In this document: piece after piece, positions 15,469 through 25,043 of the stretch
Position numbering within the stretch: position 1 is the stretch's first letter
How the letters are laid out: each line of letters begins with the position of its first letter
Assembly (NCBI RefSeq): GCF_017603825.1
Contig: NZ_CP072014.1
Location: 2,294,001 to 2,358,000 of the forward strand
Direction of reading: 5' to 3'
Length of the DNA stretch: 64,000 nucleotides
Origin: Arthrobacter crystallopoietes
Lineage (GTDB): Bacteria > Actinomycetota > Actinomycetes > Actinomycetales > Micrococcaceae
Position numbers and translations under genes: made by a program
The notes under the pieces: generated by a model
Seen by the model: the letters and a program-made list of their open reading frames with translations, nothing else
What the model was told of the DNA's origin: nothing
Database searches by the model: none

Positions 15469-18318
15469 GTGGCAGGTGTGAGGCGTGAACCAGTTAAAGG
15501 ATCTGTGCGCGGCCGCGTTTTGGGGGCGGCTACAGTGCATCCGGGTGCGAGGATTCCGCGGGAGCCGGACCAGGCCGGCCATGTTCCGGAGCTAGCAGGG
15601 CTCGCCGTAGGAACGGTGTCGCCCATCGGCCTGACAAATGACGGCGGCAACCCGGTATCAGCGGTGGGCCTCGCGGCGCCGGCTAACGTTTTTGTGGGCC
15701 GGCAGCGAGAGATCGAGGAAGTCCGTTCCGCACTGCAGGACAACCTGCGGGTGGGTGCGATGCTCGTGGGGGAGCCTGGGGTGGGCAAGACCGCACTGGC
15801 GATGGAAGCGCTCAAGACCTTCTACGGCAACCACCATATTGTCCCGGTGCGCGGCAGTGCCATCTCCGCCAAAGTGCCCTACGCTGCCCTGGGCTATCTG
15901 CTCAGCGAACTGCCCGAACACGTGCTGGACCACCCGGTGCTGGCGATGCAGGGGTTGTCCCGGCTCCTGACGGAACAGGCCGACGGCCGGACGCCGGTCC
16001 TGCTGGTCGAGAACGCCCATGAGCTGGATCCGATGTCCGTCATGGCCGTGACCCAAATGGCGGTCTCCGGGCAAGCGAAGCTGCTGATCCTCGCGCGCGA
16101 ACTGACCGGGGCGGCCGAGGAATTCATCCGGCTCTGGGCCGATGGCCATGTCCGGCGGATTGATCTTGCGCCCTTCACGATGGAGGAGAGCGCCGGCTAC
16201 CTGGAGGCACTGCTCGGCGGGCGGGTGGTCCGCACCGCCGTCGCAACTCTTCACAGCCACACTTCCGGCAGCCCGGGCTTCCTGCGCATGCTCGCGTCGG
16301 AGCAGCGCCACGCTGGCACCCTAGTTGAGCAGGACGGCAGCTGGGACCTGGTGGCGCCGCTGGTCCGCTCGGGCGAGATTGCGGAGGTCATCCGTGCCCG
16401 GCTGGACCGCTACCGCCCCGAGCAGCGCCGCATCATCGAGTTGCTGGCTTTCGCGGTGGAACTGCCCCTCGAGGCGTTGCAGCGGCTGGCCGCACCGGAG
16501 GACCTGGACGTCCTGGAGGAGCACGGCGTGATGCGGGTGCTTGCCACCTCGCCGCCGATCGCCCGGCTGCAAAACCAGCTCAGCGCCGAGACCGTGCGCG
16601 AAACCGTGCCGCCGGGGCGCAGCCGGGAACTGCGGGAGGCCGTGGCTGCCACCATTGACTTCAACGCAATTCCCGGCGGCACGCTGATGGGCTTTGCCTC
16701 CTGGAGCATCGACTGCGGCGTCGAACTCCCGCCCGAGGCCGCACTGCGGGCCGCGCAGCTGGCCAACCGGCTCTACGACCATGCTGGTGCCCTCCGCTTT
16801 GTCCGCAGCGTGCCGGACCACCGGAAGCGGCCCGAAATGGTGCTCCAGGAAGCCAACGCCCTGCGCAGCTTGGGTGAACTTAACGCGGCGGCCGAGGCGC
16901 TGGAATCGGTTCTCGAGGCGGCACGCGGAAACCTGCGGCTCTGGACCCTGCTGTGCGTCGAGCGGCACCGCGTGCTCCGCCGTCTCCCGGGCCGCGCCGC
17001 CGAGGCCCACGCCGTAATCGAGCAGCTCAAGGCCGTCATCGGCAGGGACTGCCAGGCCGAACAAGGCGGAACCACCAACAACGACGGCGGCCCGCCGCTG
17101 CGCTGGGAAGCGGTGCTGATCGAGTCCGAGTACGCCACCTTCGAGGGCCGGCACGCACAGCTGCCCCGCGAGCTCGAAGACATTTACGGCGACGAAACCC
17201 TGCCGCTGGGAATGCGCCTCTACGCAGGCTGCCTGCTGGCCGAAGGCTGGTCCCTCACCGGGCGGAGCGAGGACGCGCTCGCCGTCGTCGCGTGGCTGGA
17301 AACCGGTACCGCGGACCCCGATCTCTCGCCGGCCCTGCGCGATACCGTGCTGGTGCGGGTTTTTGAAATCTACTTCAACTGCGGACTCTGGCACCGCGCT
17401 GCGGACCTGCTGTCGCCCCGGCGCGGGGCCAGTTTAGTCAGTCTCGCCCGCAGCTCCGGGACCGGCACCGGCGGGGAGCTGGCCGCCGGTCTGTTGCACG
17501 CTTCCAGCGGTCTGCCCGACGAGGCGCTGGACCATCTGCTGCCGGCGCTGGCCAAACTCAGGCATCGCGATCCAGCTGGCGCGAAGCCCGCCGCTTTGGC
17601 TGCCGCCGCCTACTGCAGCGCGCTGCAGGCCGAGACAGCTCGCGCCAGGAGTTACCTCGACGAGCTGGCTGCCATCGGGGAACAGCCGCCCTGGAACATC
17701 GGCGTGGTCGCGGCCTACTTCCGCCTCACCGCCCAGGCCCTGCTGGGCGGCCGGGACGCTGCGCTCGCCGAGCTGAAACGGCTTGCCCAGGAGGCCGCCG
17801 GCCGGGGCCTGGTCGCCCACAGTGCGCTCTTCCTGACCGCGGCCGCGAGGCTGGGGGACCGCGAAGCCGCCGTCATAATCCTGGATCGGATTCCGGAGAC
17901 GGCGGGCCAGCTGGCGAGGACCGGCAGGCTTTTCGCCGCGGGAATGCTCAACAACGACGGCGCCGCCTTGCTTCAGGCCGCGCAGCTTGCCCGCGGGAAC
18001 GGCAACGAATTGCTCGCCTATGAGGCCGCGTCCGCCGCCCACGCCGCGGCACCGGATCCGCTGACGGCCCGGCAGGCGCGGGAGCTGGCCAACACCAGCT
18101 ACCGCAGGCTGCGTCGGCACCACGATCTGCACCGCAGCTTCGAAACGCTGAGCAGGTTCGAACAGGAACTGACCGTGGCTGCCGCACGGGGCCGCAGCAG
18201 CGTGGAGCTCGGCGAGCAAATGAACCTCTCGCCGCGCACGGTGGACTGGCACCTGGGGAAGATCTACAGCAAGCTGCATGTCTCCAGCCGCACCGAGCTT
18301 GCCGAACTGCTCATCTGA
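15469..18318 (+). CDS. Large ATP-binding LuxR-family regulator (LAL type), first of tandem pair
   Basis: 949 residues from the first GTG. The start is uncertain: GGGGAA is only 3 bases upstream, and the AAA-like domain begins only near residue 72 (NVFVGRQREIEEVRSAL). Walker A GEPGVGKTAL is at 101-110, Walker B is LLVENAHELD, then a long helical TPR-like middle and a C-terminal LuxR HTH (ELGEQMNLSPRTVDWHLGKI, then YSKLHVSSRTELAELL). The usual LTxRE start of the HTH is replaced by LTVAAARGRSS. Followed 2 bp later by a paralogue, so the two are almost certainly one operon. Two AACGACGG-type words lie inside. It probably senses a ligand through ATP-dependent assembly; targets unknown. Confidence 0.85.
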   Translation: MAGVRREPVKGSVRGRVLGAATVHPGARIPREPDQAGHVPELAGLAVGTVSPIGLTNDGGNPVSAVGLAAPANVFVGRQREIEEVRSALQDNLRVGAMLVGEPGVGKTALAMEALKTFYGNHHIVPVRGSAISAKVPYAALGYLLSELPEHVLDHPVLAMQGLSRLLTEQADGRTPVLLVENAHELDPMSVMAVTQMAVSGQAKLLILARELTGAAEEFIRLWADGHVRRIDLAPFTMEESAGYLEALLGGRVVRTAVATLHSHTSGSPGFLRMLASEQRHAGTLVEQDGSWDLVAPLVRSGEIAEVIRARLDRYRPEQRRIIELLAFAVELPLEALQRLAAPEDLDVLEEHGVMRVLATSPPIARLQNQLSAETVRETVPPGRSRELREAVAATIDFNAIPGGTLMGFASWSIDCGVELPPEAALRAAQLANRLYDHAGALRFVRSVPDHRKRPEMVLQEANALRSLGELNAAAEALESVLEAARGNLRLWTLLCVERHRVLRRLPGRAAEAHAVIEQLKAVIGRDCQAEQGGTTNNDGGPPLRWEAVLIESEYATFEGRHAQLPRELEDIYGDETLPLGMRLYAGCLLAEGWSLTGRSEDALAVVAWLETGTADPDLSPALRDTVLVRVFEIYFNCGLWHRAADLLSPRRGASLVSLARSSGTGTGGELAAGLLHASSGLPDEALDHLLPALAKLRHRDPAGAKPAALAAAAYCSALQAETARARSYLDELAAIGEQPPWNIGVVAAYFRLTAQALLGGRDAALAELKRLAQEAAGRGLVAHSALFLTAAARLGDREAAVIILDRIPETAGQLARTGRLFAAGMLNNDGAALLQAAQLARGNGNELLAYEAASAAHAAAPDPLTARQARELANTSYRRLRRHHDLHRSFETLSRFEQELTVAAARGRSSVELGEQMNLSPRTVDWHLGKIYSKLHVSSRTELAELLI

Positions 18319-18320
18319 CC

Positions 18321-21146
18321 ATGGAGGGATTCGGGAGCATCGGCTTGGTGGGGCGGGACCGGGACCTCAGCATAGTCCTGCACGCCATCCGGACCACCGG
18401 GGGCGCCCTGCTGGTGGCGAACCAGGGCCTGGGCAAAAGCGCGCTGGCCCGCGCGGTCATTGCGGAGCTAGGCGGCGAGATGACCCCGCTGCTGGTCTAC
18501 GCCAGCCCCAGCCTCGCGTGCATTCCGTTCGGCGCGCTGGCCCCGTACTTGTCCTCCCTGCAGGTGGAGCGGAAGGACTCCGTGCTGCCGGCCATGCGGT
18601 CCGTGCTCGCGCACATCCACCGGCTGTCAGCCGGCAAGGCGCCCGTGCTGATGGTGATCGACGATGTCCACGAACTCGACGAGTCCAGCTCCCTGCTGGC
18701 GGCGCAGCTGGTGGCGTCCGGAGCGGTCAGGCTGCTGGCGATGAGCCGGACCAGCCAGGCCCCGCCGCCCGAAATCCAGTCGCTGGCCACAGACGGGCTG
18801 ATCCTGCGGCATACCCTGCAGCCGCTGGACCGGGCGCAGGCCCATGAGCTCTGCCGCCAGATGCTGCACGGCGAAATCCTGCCCAGCATCAGCGAAGCCC
18901 TGGTCCAGTCTTCCGGCGGTAACCCGATGTTCCTGCTGGCGCTGCTGGCCCAGGTACGCCGGGACGGCACGCTGGTGGAACGCAACGGTGTGTGGTTGCT
19001 GGGCGGCGAGCCGCTGCCGCCGGATCTGCGCCTGACCGATCTGATCAAGGGCCATTTCAGCCGCTGCACGGAGACCGAACGCGAGCTGCTGGAGACGGTG
19101 GCCTTGGTGGACCCGGTGCCGCTGCAGGTCCTGCTGCAGACCGGCGCGGGGGATCAGGTCGACGCGCTGGTGGAAGCCCGTTTGATCACCATCGGCGATG
19201 ACGCCGAACAGCTGGTCCGCGTGGCGCACCCGATCTACGCACAGGTGCTGCGGGCCATGGTGCCCGCCGGGCGCAGCCTGCGGATCCGGCGCTGCATGGC
19301 TGCCTACCTCGGCCGGCTGGCCTCACGGCCGTTCCGCGTGGAGACGCTGCTGCGCTCGGTGGACTGGTCGCTTGATTGCGGCGTGCCGGTGCCGGACCAG
19401 CAGCTGCTGCAGGCTGCCCAGGTAGCCAACAGCCTGTTCCATTCACGCTTTGCCCTGCGCGCCGCCGGAGCGGTCAGGGATCCGGCATACCGGCCCGCGG
19501 CGCAGATGGCCCTGGCCCGCGCCCATTTCCACTCCGGCGACTATGAACGAGCCGGCGAAATGCTGGCCGGCGTGCTGGCCCGGACCGGTGATCTGGGCAC
19601 GGCCAAACAGGCAGCACTGCTGGCCGCCCAGTTGCATCTGCACCTGCATGGCGGGCCCACCGGGCTGTATGACCTGGCCGACCAATGGTCGCGGGCGGTG
19701 GAGCGGATCAAAGGCGCGAATCCGAGGCTGCAGGCGAGCCGCGCCGTCGTTATTGCGGAGCAGGGATACCGCCTGATGCGCGTGCATGCCAAGCTCTCCG
19801 AAGGCCAGCTGGCCGAAGCCGAAGCCGAACTGCGTGAGTTGCAGGCGGCCTCGGACGGCTTTCCCGAGACCGAGCTGGTCATCAAAACCCTGCTCGGCGA
19901 CGTCTATGCCGCCACCGGCCGGCTCGTCAGTGGGGCGGCGCTGACCCGCGGGGCGCTGGCGCTGCTGCAGCGGAACGAAGAAGAGCTGCTGGGGTACTAC
20001 GAATACGTCCTGACCACGCACATCACGGCCTGCGTGCGGCTTGCCGAATGGGATGAGGTGCGGATCGAACTGGAGCGTTACGCCGGCACCGGGCACCGCG
20101 GGCTGTTCTACTTCGGCGGCGCCGTCAGCTATGCCTATGCCATGCGGGAGATCTTGCAGGGCCGCACGGCCAGCGGGCTGCAGATGCTCAATGCCGCCAT
20201 CGAGGGACTGCGCCAGTCCGACCTGGAACACCTGCTGCCCATCGCCCTCGCGTCCGGGGCATATGCCTCCGCCATGGCCGGCCTGGCCGCGCTCGCCGGC
20301 GAGTACTTGGCCGCGTACGCCGCCGTGCCGTACGCATCCGTGCCGCAGCTGCAGCTGCTGAGCCGGGGTTACGTGGCCGCTGCCGGCTACCTCATTCAAA
20401 ACGACGACGGCGGACTCGGGAAGCTGCGATCGCTCAGCCGCGACGCCAGGAAGCGCGGCCTGGCCAGCACGGAGCTGGACCTGCGGCAGCTGAGCCTGCG
20501 GTTGGGCGACCTGACGGAGCTGGACGAACTGGTGAAAGCCGCGGACCTGACCGAGGGAACGCCCGCCGCACAACTGACCGCGTTCGCCCGGGCCCTGCGG
20601 GACGAAGACATGGACGCCGTGCTGCGGATCAGCCGCGATCCCTCGGCCGGGCACGGCCTGCGGCTGACCCTGCAGAGTCTCCAGCAGCGGGACCTGCTGC
20701 CCCAGCACACCGGGGGAGCCGCCGGCCGGCAGGACTTCCTGCAGCAGGTCAAACGGCAGCTGCAGAAACTATCCCTGGTGACGGATTCCGCGGGCGGGCC
20801 GCAGCCGGGCGGGGCAGGCGGACTGCTTGGGGGCGGACTACCGGCCGGCGGACTCTTCGGTGGATCGTCCGGGTCCGGACCGTCGGCTTTCGGTCTGCCT
20901 GCCGCCGGGGCCGGCTGGGCAATGGGTGGGGCGAACGGCGGCCAGGCCGGCGCCGCCACCGTGCCAGCCAGGCTGACGAGGCGTGAGCGGGAAATTGGCC
21001 GCCTGGTGGTGGATGGGCTGGCCAATTCGGACATCGCCGCGCGGCTGAGCCTGTCGGTGCGCACCGTGGAGGGCCACATCTACCGGATGTTCGCCAAGCT
21101 GCAGATCAGCAACCGCGAGGACCTGATCGCGGAGCACCTGGACTGA
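18321..21146 (+). CDS. Large ATP-binding LuxR-family regulator (LAL type), second of tandem pair
   Basis: 941 residues, ATG 18321, two bases after the stop of the first regulator. AAA-like N-terminus GLVGRDRDLSIVLHAI, then Walker A ANQGLGKS at 33-40 with Ala in place of the first Gly, and Walker B VLMVIDDVHELD. Helical repeats fill residues ~330-800. A Gly/Pro-rich linker (GLLGGGLPAGGLFGGSSG) precedes the C-terminal LuxR HTH LTRREREIGRLVVDGLANSD with SVRTVEGHIYRMFAKL. Sequence and order match the first protein, so they are probably a duplication that diverged. The Walker A change may lower ATP affinity. Confidence 0.87.
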   Translation: MEGFGSIGLVGRDRDLSIVLHAIRTTGGALLVANQGLGKSALARAVIAELGGEMTPLLVYASPSLACIPFGALAPYLSSLQVERKDSVLPAMRSVLAHIHRLSAGKAPVLMVIDDVHELDESSSLLAAQLVASGAVRLLAMSRTSQAPPPEIQSLATDGLILRHTLQPLDRAQAHELCRQMLHGEILPSISEALVQSSGGNPMFLLALLAQVRRDGTLVERNGVWLLGGEPLPPDLRLTDLIKGHFSRCTETERELLETVALVDPVPLQVLLQTGAGDQVDALVEARLITIGDDAEQLVRVAHPIYAQVLRAMVPAGRSLRIRRCMAAYLGRLASRPFRVETLLRSVDWSLDCGVPVPDQQLLQAAQVANSLFHSRFALRAAGAVRDPAYRPAAQMALARAHFHSGDYERAGEMLAGVLARTGDLGTAKQAALLAAQLHLHLHGGPTGLYDLADQWSRAVERIKGANPRLQASRAVVIAEQGYRLMRVHAKLSEGQLAEAEAELRELQAASDGFPETELVIKTLLGDVYAATGRLVSGAALTRGALALLQRNEEELLGYYEYVLTTHITACVRLAEWDEVRIELERYAGTGHRGLFYFGGAVSYAYAMREILQGRTASGLQMLNAAIEGLRQSDLEHLLPIALASGAYASAMAGLAALAGEYLAAYAAVPYASVPQLQLLSRGYVAAAGYLIQNDDGGLGKLRSLSRDARKRGLASTELDLRQLSLRLGDLTELDELVKAADLTEGTPAAQLTAFARALRDEDMDAVLRISRDPSAGHGLRLTLQSLQQRDLLPQHTGGAAGRQDFLQQVKRQLQKLSLVTDSAGGPQPGGAGGLLGGGLPAGGLFGGSSGSGPSAFGLPAAGAGWAMGGANGGQAGAATVPARLTRREREIGRLVVDGLANSDIAARLSLSVRTVEGHIYRMFAKLQISNREDLIAEHLD

Positions 21147-21257
21147 CCGGCCTGCTTCTGCTGGGACTGGTCTTTCCGCTGGTGCGGCTGGTTGATGCCA
21201 CGGTTTGCCTGGTTACCGCCGTGCAAGCCCGGCCCCGGAAAACCAGCGGCGTGTGGG

Positions 21258-21719
21258 TCAGTCCCGCGCGCCGCCTGCAGCCGAGTTGGCATCGCCATGA
21301 GCGGCCCAGGCAGTCGCCTCTGCCAGGAGCGGGAGGATATGGTCGGTCAACAGCGGAGCCAGATCGTTCCGTGCCCTCGCTTCATCGGGGTGCAGCCAAA
21401 GAACTTCTTCGATCTCGGCCGCCGCTACCGGAGGTTGGTGTGTCTCGCAGCTGAAGATACCGGCGTCGATAAAGGTGTCTGTTTCATTGGCCGCGGCCCC
21501 GTACCAGCGCCCCATGTCGGTCAGTTCCGTTTCGGCCACCCGGATGCCCAGCTCCTCCTTCAGTTCCCGGACGGCCGCCGCTGCGAAGCTCTCGCCCGGC
21601 TCCAGCTTGCCGCCTGGCTGCATGAACTTGGAAGTGCCGCGCTTGCGGACCAACAACAGCCGGCCGGCGTCGTCACGGATAACCAGGGCAGAAAGCGTCA
21701 GTACGGTGGGCACCTGCAA
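21258..21719 (-). CDS. Nudix hydrolase
   Basis: 153 residues. A complete Nudix box is seen, starting [20 protein letters not shown] and continuing ELGI, i.e. G-x5-E-x7-R-E-x2-E-E-x-G. The N-terminal [23 protein letters not shown] is the usual first strand pair. These enzymes hydrolyse nucleoside diphosphates linked to another moiety, needing Mg2+. The substrate is not predictable; the short MutT-like form suggests nucleotide housekeeping. It converges with the LuxR operon. Confidence 0.9.
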   Translation of the reverse strand: MQVPTVLTLSALVIRDDAGRLLLVRKRGTSKFMQPGGKLEPGESFAAAAVRELKEELGIRVAETELTDMGRWYGAAANETDTFIDAGIFSCETHQPPVAAAEIEEVLWLHPDEARARNDLAPLLTDHILPLLAEATAWAAHGDANSAAGGARD

Positions 21720-21958
21720 ATCGTATCGCCGCTGCCTGCCCCTTCGCCGCAGAGCAGATCATGACTGCCCAAGCCCGTGCCTCCACTTTGGCACGCCAGA
21801 TCCCGTCCCGCTTCGGGCCAGTCCCAGCGGGGCGACCTTGTAGGTCGGTGAAGATGTGGCAGCCAAGCGGCGGCCGAGGCTGTGGCCCACAGCAGCGCCA
21901 GGGAAAAGTTCGTCAGGAATAGCGACAAAGATGCCATGAACACCACTCAGGGTGAGCG

Positions 21959-23524
21959 TTAGGTGCGTACGGCGGCTTGGGCGGCTGACAGCGCCTCGGG
22001 GATTCCCGCGTGCCAATACAGGTTGCGTCGCGCTCTTCGTTCCGGGTCGAGATAGGCCGGCGGAATGAACCAAGGGATGCCCTGCCGGACCTCGATTTCC
22101 CAGTTCCCGTTGTCCATAAGGGCATGGTGAAACGAACATAGCAAGGCTCCGTTGGCGACCTCCGTAAGGCCGCCATCCCACCAAGGCTTGATGTGGTGGG
22201 CCTCGGCCCAGACAGCGGGTATGCAGCAGTCGGGGAAGGCACAGCCTTTGTCTCTTGCGACAAGTGCACGGCGCATCGCGCGGTTGAAGAACCGCTGCTT
22301 CCGGCCGACGTCGAGAATCTCGCCCTTTGAGCCGAGCACCACCGGGATAATATCCGCGTCGCAGGCGATCCGGCGGGCTGTCTTGGAAGTGACCAGCCCG
22401 CCGAACACGGCATGGCCGCTTCCCGCGATTTCGCTGCACAGTTCCTGGTATCCGATCGTGACCATGACCTGGGGGCGGTGCCCGCCTGTGTCCGGTAGCT
22501 CGTCGGTGGCCAGCGCCAGTTTGCAGCCTGCGACGAGGCCGTCAAGCAATTGCTGTTCTCTGGTGCGCGGGTCCTGCCATACGTGGCCGTTGTCTTGTCC
22601 GTTCTCCGGCTCGGCTCCGATAGCTTCAGGGTTTTCAGGGGACACACCGTGTTCTGAAGGGGCGCGGTTTGCGGCAATGCGCGGATTGGTGGCTACGTTC
22701 ATGACCGTGGCGATGTACTCATGCTGTTCGTCGGTGGCCGCGATCTCGAGTTTGTGGAGACCGTTTCGCTTGCCCTTGTAGAACACGCCTTGTCGAGCCT
22801 TGAGCAGTTCGGGGGACGGCTCGGCCCCGTCCTGATCCAGCGCTGCTTCCCAAGTGGCCACGAGGGTAAACAGCACGTCTACATTAGTCTCCTGGGCCTG
22901 ACGGGTGAGGTTCTCCTCCATGGCGACCAGGGCTTCAGGGGCCGCTACCTGGCTGACGCGGTCCACCGCATCGCGGATCATCGTGGCAGCCTTGCCGCTG
23001 ATGGCTCCTTCGGCCAGCGCTTCGCCGAGATGTTCCAGTTTCGCTGCCCGCGGCTCGCCATTGAATTGGCGCCGTGGCAAAGTGTCCGCCGCTACCCGGA
23101 GCCGGCGGCGCGCCTCCGTCCGGCTGATGCCGAGGCGCCTCCGAAGATAGTCGGCTGTGTCTTTGAACTCGGGGCACGGCTTCTTCCGACCAGTGGCAGT
23201 TGCAGTGTCCGATGCTTCGACTGATGCAGCGGCGGTGGAAGCGGACGTGTCCGCAGACGCGGCAGGTTCCGACCAGCCAAGGTGGCCGCTGGATTCGCCG
23301 AGCGCAGCAACGTTCTGGTCTTCCACCGCACGGGCAGCGGCCAGCTGCAGAAATTCGACGGTCTTGGACACACTTTCAATGGCGGCAACATTGTCAGCGA
23401 GGTCGCGGCGGGACATCAGCAGGGAATCCTGGACGAACTCCTCGGCGATCCGGAGCACTTCGGAGCGCAGGGCGACGAGTGAGCTGCCTGCTCCGTCCGT
23501 TTCCGCCAGCATTCCAATGGCCAT
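21959..23524 (-). CDS. DUF222 / HNH endonuclease-domain protein (13E12-repeat type)
   Basis: 521 residues. The N-terminal half is a DUF222-like helical region (DTADYLRRRLGISRTEARRRL, and the EALAEGAISGKAATMI segment typical of this family). The C-terminal HNH nuclease motif includes CAFPDCCIPAVWAEAHHIK followed by PWWDGGLTEVANGALLCSFHH. Such genes are multi-copy in Arthrobacter and mycobacteria and behave like a dispersed repeat family; the biological role is uncertain (possible selfish or DNA-repair nuclease). All HNH ligands are present, so it looks intact. The ATG at 23524 has no obvious ribosome site. Confidence 0.88.
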   Translation of the reverse strand: MAIGMLAETDGAGSSLVALRSEVLRIAEEFVQDSLLMSRRDLADNVAAIESVSKTVEFLQLAAARAVEDQNVAALGESSGHLGWSEPAASADTSASTAAASVEASDTATATGRKKPCPEFKDTADYLRRRLGISRTEARRRLRVAADTLPRRQFNGEPRAAKLEHLGEALAEGAISGKAATMIRDAVDRVSQVAAPEALVAMEENLTRQAQETNVDVLFTLVATWEAALDQDGAEPSPELLKARQGVFYKGKRNGLHKLEIAATDEQHEYIATVMNVATNPRIAANRAPSEHGVSPENPEAIGAEPENGQDNGHVWQDPRTREQQLLDGLVAGCKLALATDELPDTGGHRPQVMVTIGYQELCSEIAGSGHAVFGGLVTSKTARRIACDADIIPVVLGSKGEILDVGRKQRFFNRAMRRALVARDKGCAFPDCCIPAVWAEAHHIKPWWDGGLTEVANGALLCSFHHALMDNGNWEIEVRQGIPWFIPPAYLDPERRARRNLYWHAGIPEALSAAQAAVRT

Positions 23525-23693
23525 ACATCAACGTTATTAGAACGTCTGTTCGATGAGGATGGTTCTTCTGGCTTATGTGTATAAGTTCCCATTGTGGAGG
23601 GGCAGTGCCGCCGGCAAGCTGAAATCCACGCCGACGGCGACTCCACGGCCTTATATGTCACTCCTGTAGGGCCGGGGTAGGTGAGGCCGCCTT

Positions 23694-23891
23694 TTAGGTG
23701 GCCCGCACCGTTCCGCCTTCCAGATACTTGGCTACCGCGTCTTCGCTGACCCGGTAGCTTTGGCCGATCCGGACGGCCGGCAGCTTTCCGGTGTGGACCA
23801 GCCGGTAGATGGTCATTTTCGAGACGTTCAGGTGCCCGGCGACCTGGGCGACGGATAGAAATGTCTTGTTGCTGTCGATCTGGTTATCCAT
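23694..23891 (-). CDS. Excisionase-family / MerR-like helix-turn-helix protein
   Basis: 65 residues. FLSVAQVAGHLNVSKMTIYR, then LVHTGKLPAVRIGQSYRVSEDAV, is the HTH_17 (excisionase/BldC-like) winged fold. ATG 23891 has a strong AGGAGGGG ribosome site. No integrase or attachment repeat is visible nearby, so despite the family name it is more likely a regulator than a phage Xis. It lies 18 bp downstream of the SARP gene on the same strand and is probably co-transcribed with it. Confidence 0.85.
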   Translation of the reverse strand: MDNQIDSNKTFLSVAQVAGHLNVSKMTIYRLVHTGKLPAVRIGQSYRVSEDAVAKYLEGGTVRAT

Positions 23892-23909
23892 GTGGATCCC
23901 CTCCTAGTG

Positions 23910-24932
23910 TCAGCCGACGGTCAACGCCTTGTTCAGGAAGGCGCTGATGACCCGGCCTGCAGTATTTGTGTACGACGACGCCCCCTGCACGCGTTTGGTG
24001 ACGGCCCGCGTGTTTTGGTGCGCCGGCTGCGAGCGCATGCGGTCGTTCAGGTAGAGCAGGGCCGCGAGAACTTCGGAGAGTTCGCCGTCGTCCTCTACGG
24101 TTTTCTGCAGCAGCCGGGCGTGGGCGTCGCGCAGGGTTGGCCCCGGCGTGCAGCCCAGCTCCCGGTCCAGCAGCCGACGGCACTTGTCGTAGGCCTGGAG
24201 GCCCTCGGCGTAGCGGCCGGCAGACTCAAGCGCGGTGACCAGAGTGGACCACGCCCGTTCGTTCAGCGGTTCCGACGCCACGGCCTGCCCGGCCCAGTGA
24301 AGCGCATCCTGTGTGCGTCCCAGGTACTCAGCGGTTTCGGCCGCCCGGATCTGCACCGACGTCACCAGCGACGCATGGTGGACACGCGCCTCGTCAACCC
24401 ATTCCGCCGCCAACTCGTCACCGAGCAGCGGTGCCGACGCGAGCTTCAGCGCCTGCGCCAGCAGGGGATAGGCCTCCGCCGGTGAGCAGTCGTCGGCCTG
24501 CGCGACCAGCTGGTTGAAGCGGACCAAGTCCACCTCCACCAGGTCTGGATCGAGGACATAACTGCCCGTTGCGGTACGCAGCGGGCCGGTTTTGGCGTCG
24601 CCGGGCTGCAGGCTGCGCCGCAGCAGGCTGACGTAGCTTTCCAACGTGGCCTGCGCCTTCCCAGGCGGTCTGTCGCCCCAGAGCAGTTCGATGAGCTCGC
24701 CTTTGGAAACGGGCGAGCCGAGTCTCAGCAGCAGAATTTCGAAGATCTGCCTGGCCTTCGGGCTGCCGAGGGTGGAAGACGTCAGGACGGTTTTGCCCCG
24801 ACGGACTTCAAGGTTGCCAATCATTTGTACCGATATGGGCGTGGCGTGCCCGGCTGTTAATTGCTCCACACATCCCCCTTGCACTTCGCATCCCCCAATG
24901 CGCGCATTCCCCACGAATGCTTTATCCATCAT
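23910..24932 (-). CDS. SARP-family transcriptional regulator (OmpR-like DNA-binding plus BTAD)
   Basis: Up to 340 residues. The N-terminal OmpR/PhoB-like winged helix runs from VQMIGNLEVRRGKTVL through KARQIFEILLLRLGSPVSKG and ELLWGDRPPGKAQATLESYV. The bacterial transcriptional activator domain follows (EVDLVRFNQLVAQAD ... GRYAEGLQAYDKCRRLLDRE ... LGCTPGPTLRDAHARLL). SARPs activate antibiotic and other specialised pathways in actinomycetes. The start is uncertain: ATG 24932, GTG 24869 (after AGGGGGA) and ATG 24824 are all in frame, and homology begins near 24840. No biosynthetic cluster is adjacent. It is followed by the small HTH gene. Confidence 0.82.
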   Translation of the reverse strand: MMDKAFVGNARIGGCEVQGGCVEQLTAGHATPISVQMIGNLEVRRGKTVLTSSTLGSPKARQIFEILLLRLGSPVSKGELIELLWGDRPPGKAQATLESYVSLLRRSLQPGDAKTGPLRTATGSYVLDPDLVEVDLVRFNQLVAQADDCSPAEAYPLLAQALKLASAPLLGDELAAEWVDEARVHHASLVTSVQIRAAETAEYLGRTQDALHWAGQAVASEPLNERAWSTLVTALESAGRYAEGLQAYDKCRRLLDRELGCTPGPTLRDAHARLLQKTVEDDGELSEVLAALLYLNDRMRSQPAHQNTRAVTKRVQGASSYTNTAGRVISAFLNKALTVG

Positions 24933-25043
24933 GACTGGTAACGATTGAGTTTCAATGGTGCAGTTGAGGCATGTCGGGCGCCCAAAATTGGGGGTTGCCC
25001 GAATAAAGATGCTGAGGCATAAGCAAGGGAGAGGTAGCTGAAG

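Noticed and set aside
21698-21946. 82-codon open frame on the - strand with a hydrophobic start
   Set aside because: Overlaps the Nudix gene end, no ribosome site, composition unlike coding beyond the first 25 residues.
23694-23891. Phage excisionase and prophage remnant
   Set aside because: No integrase, attachment repeats or phage genes nearby; a regulator is more likely.
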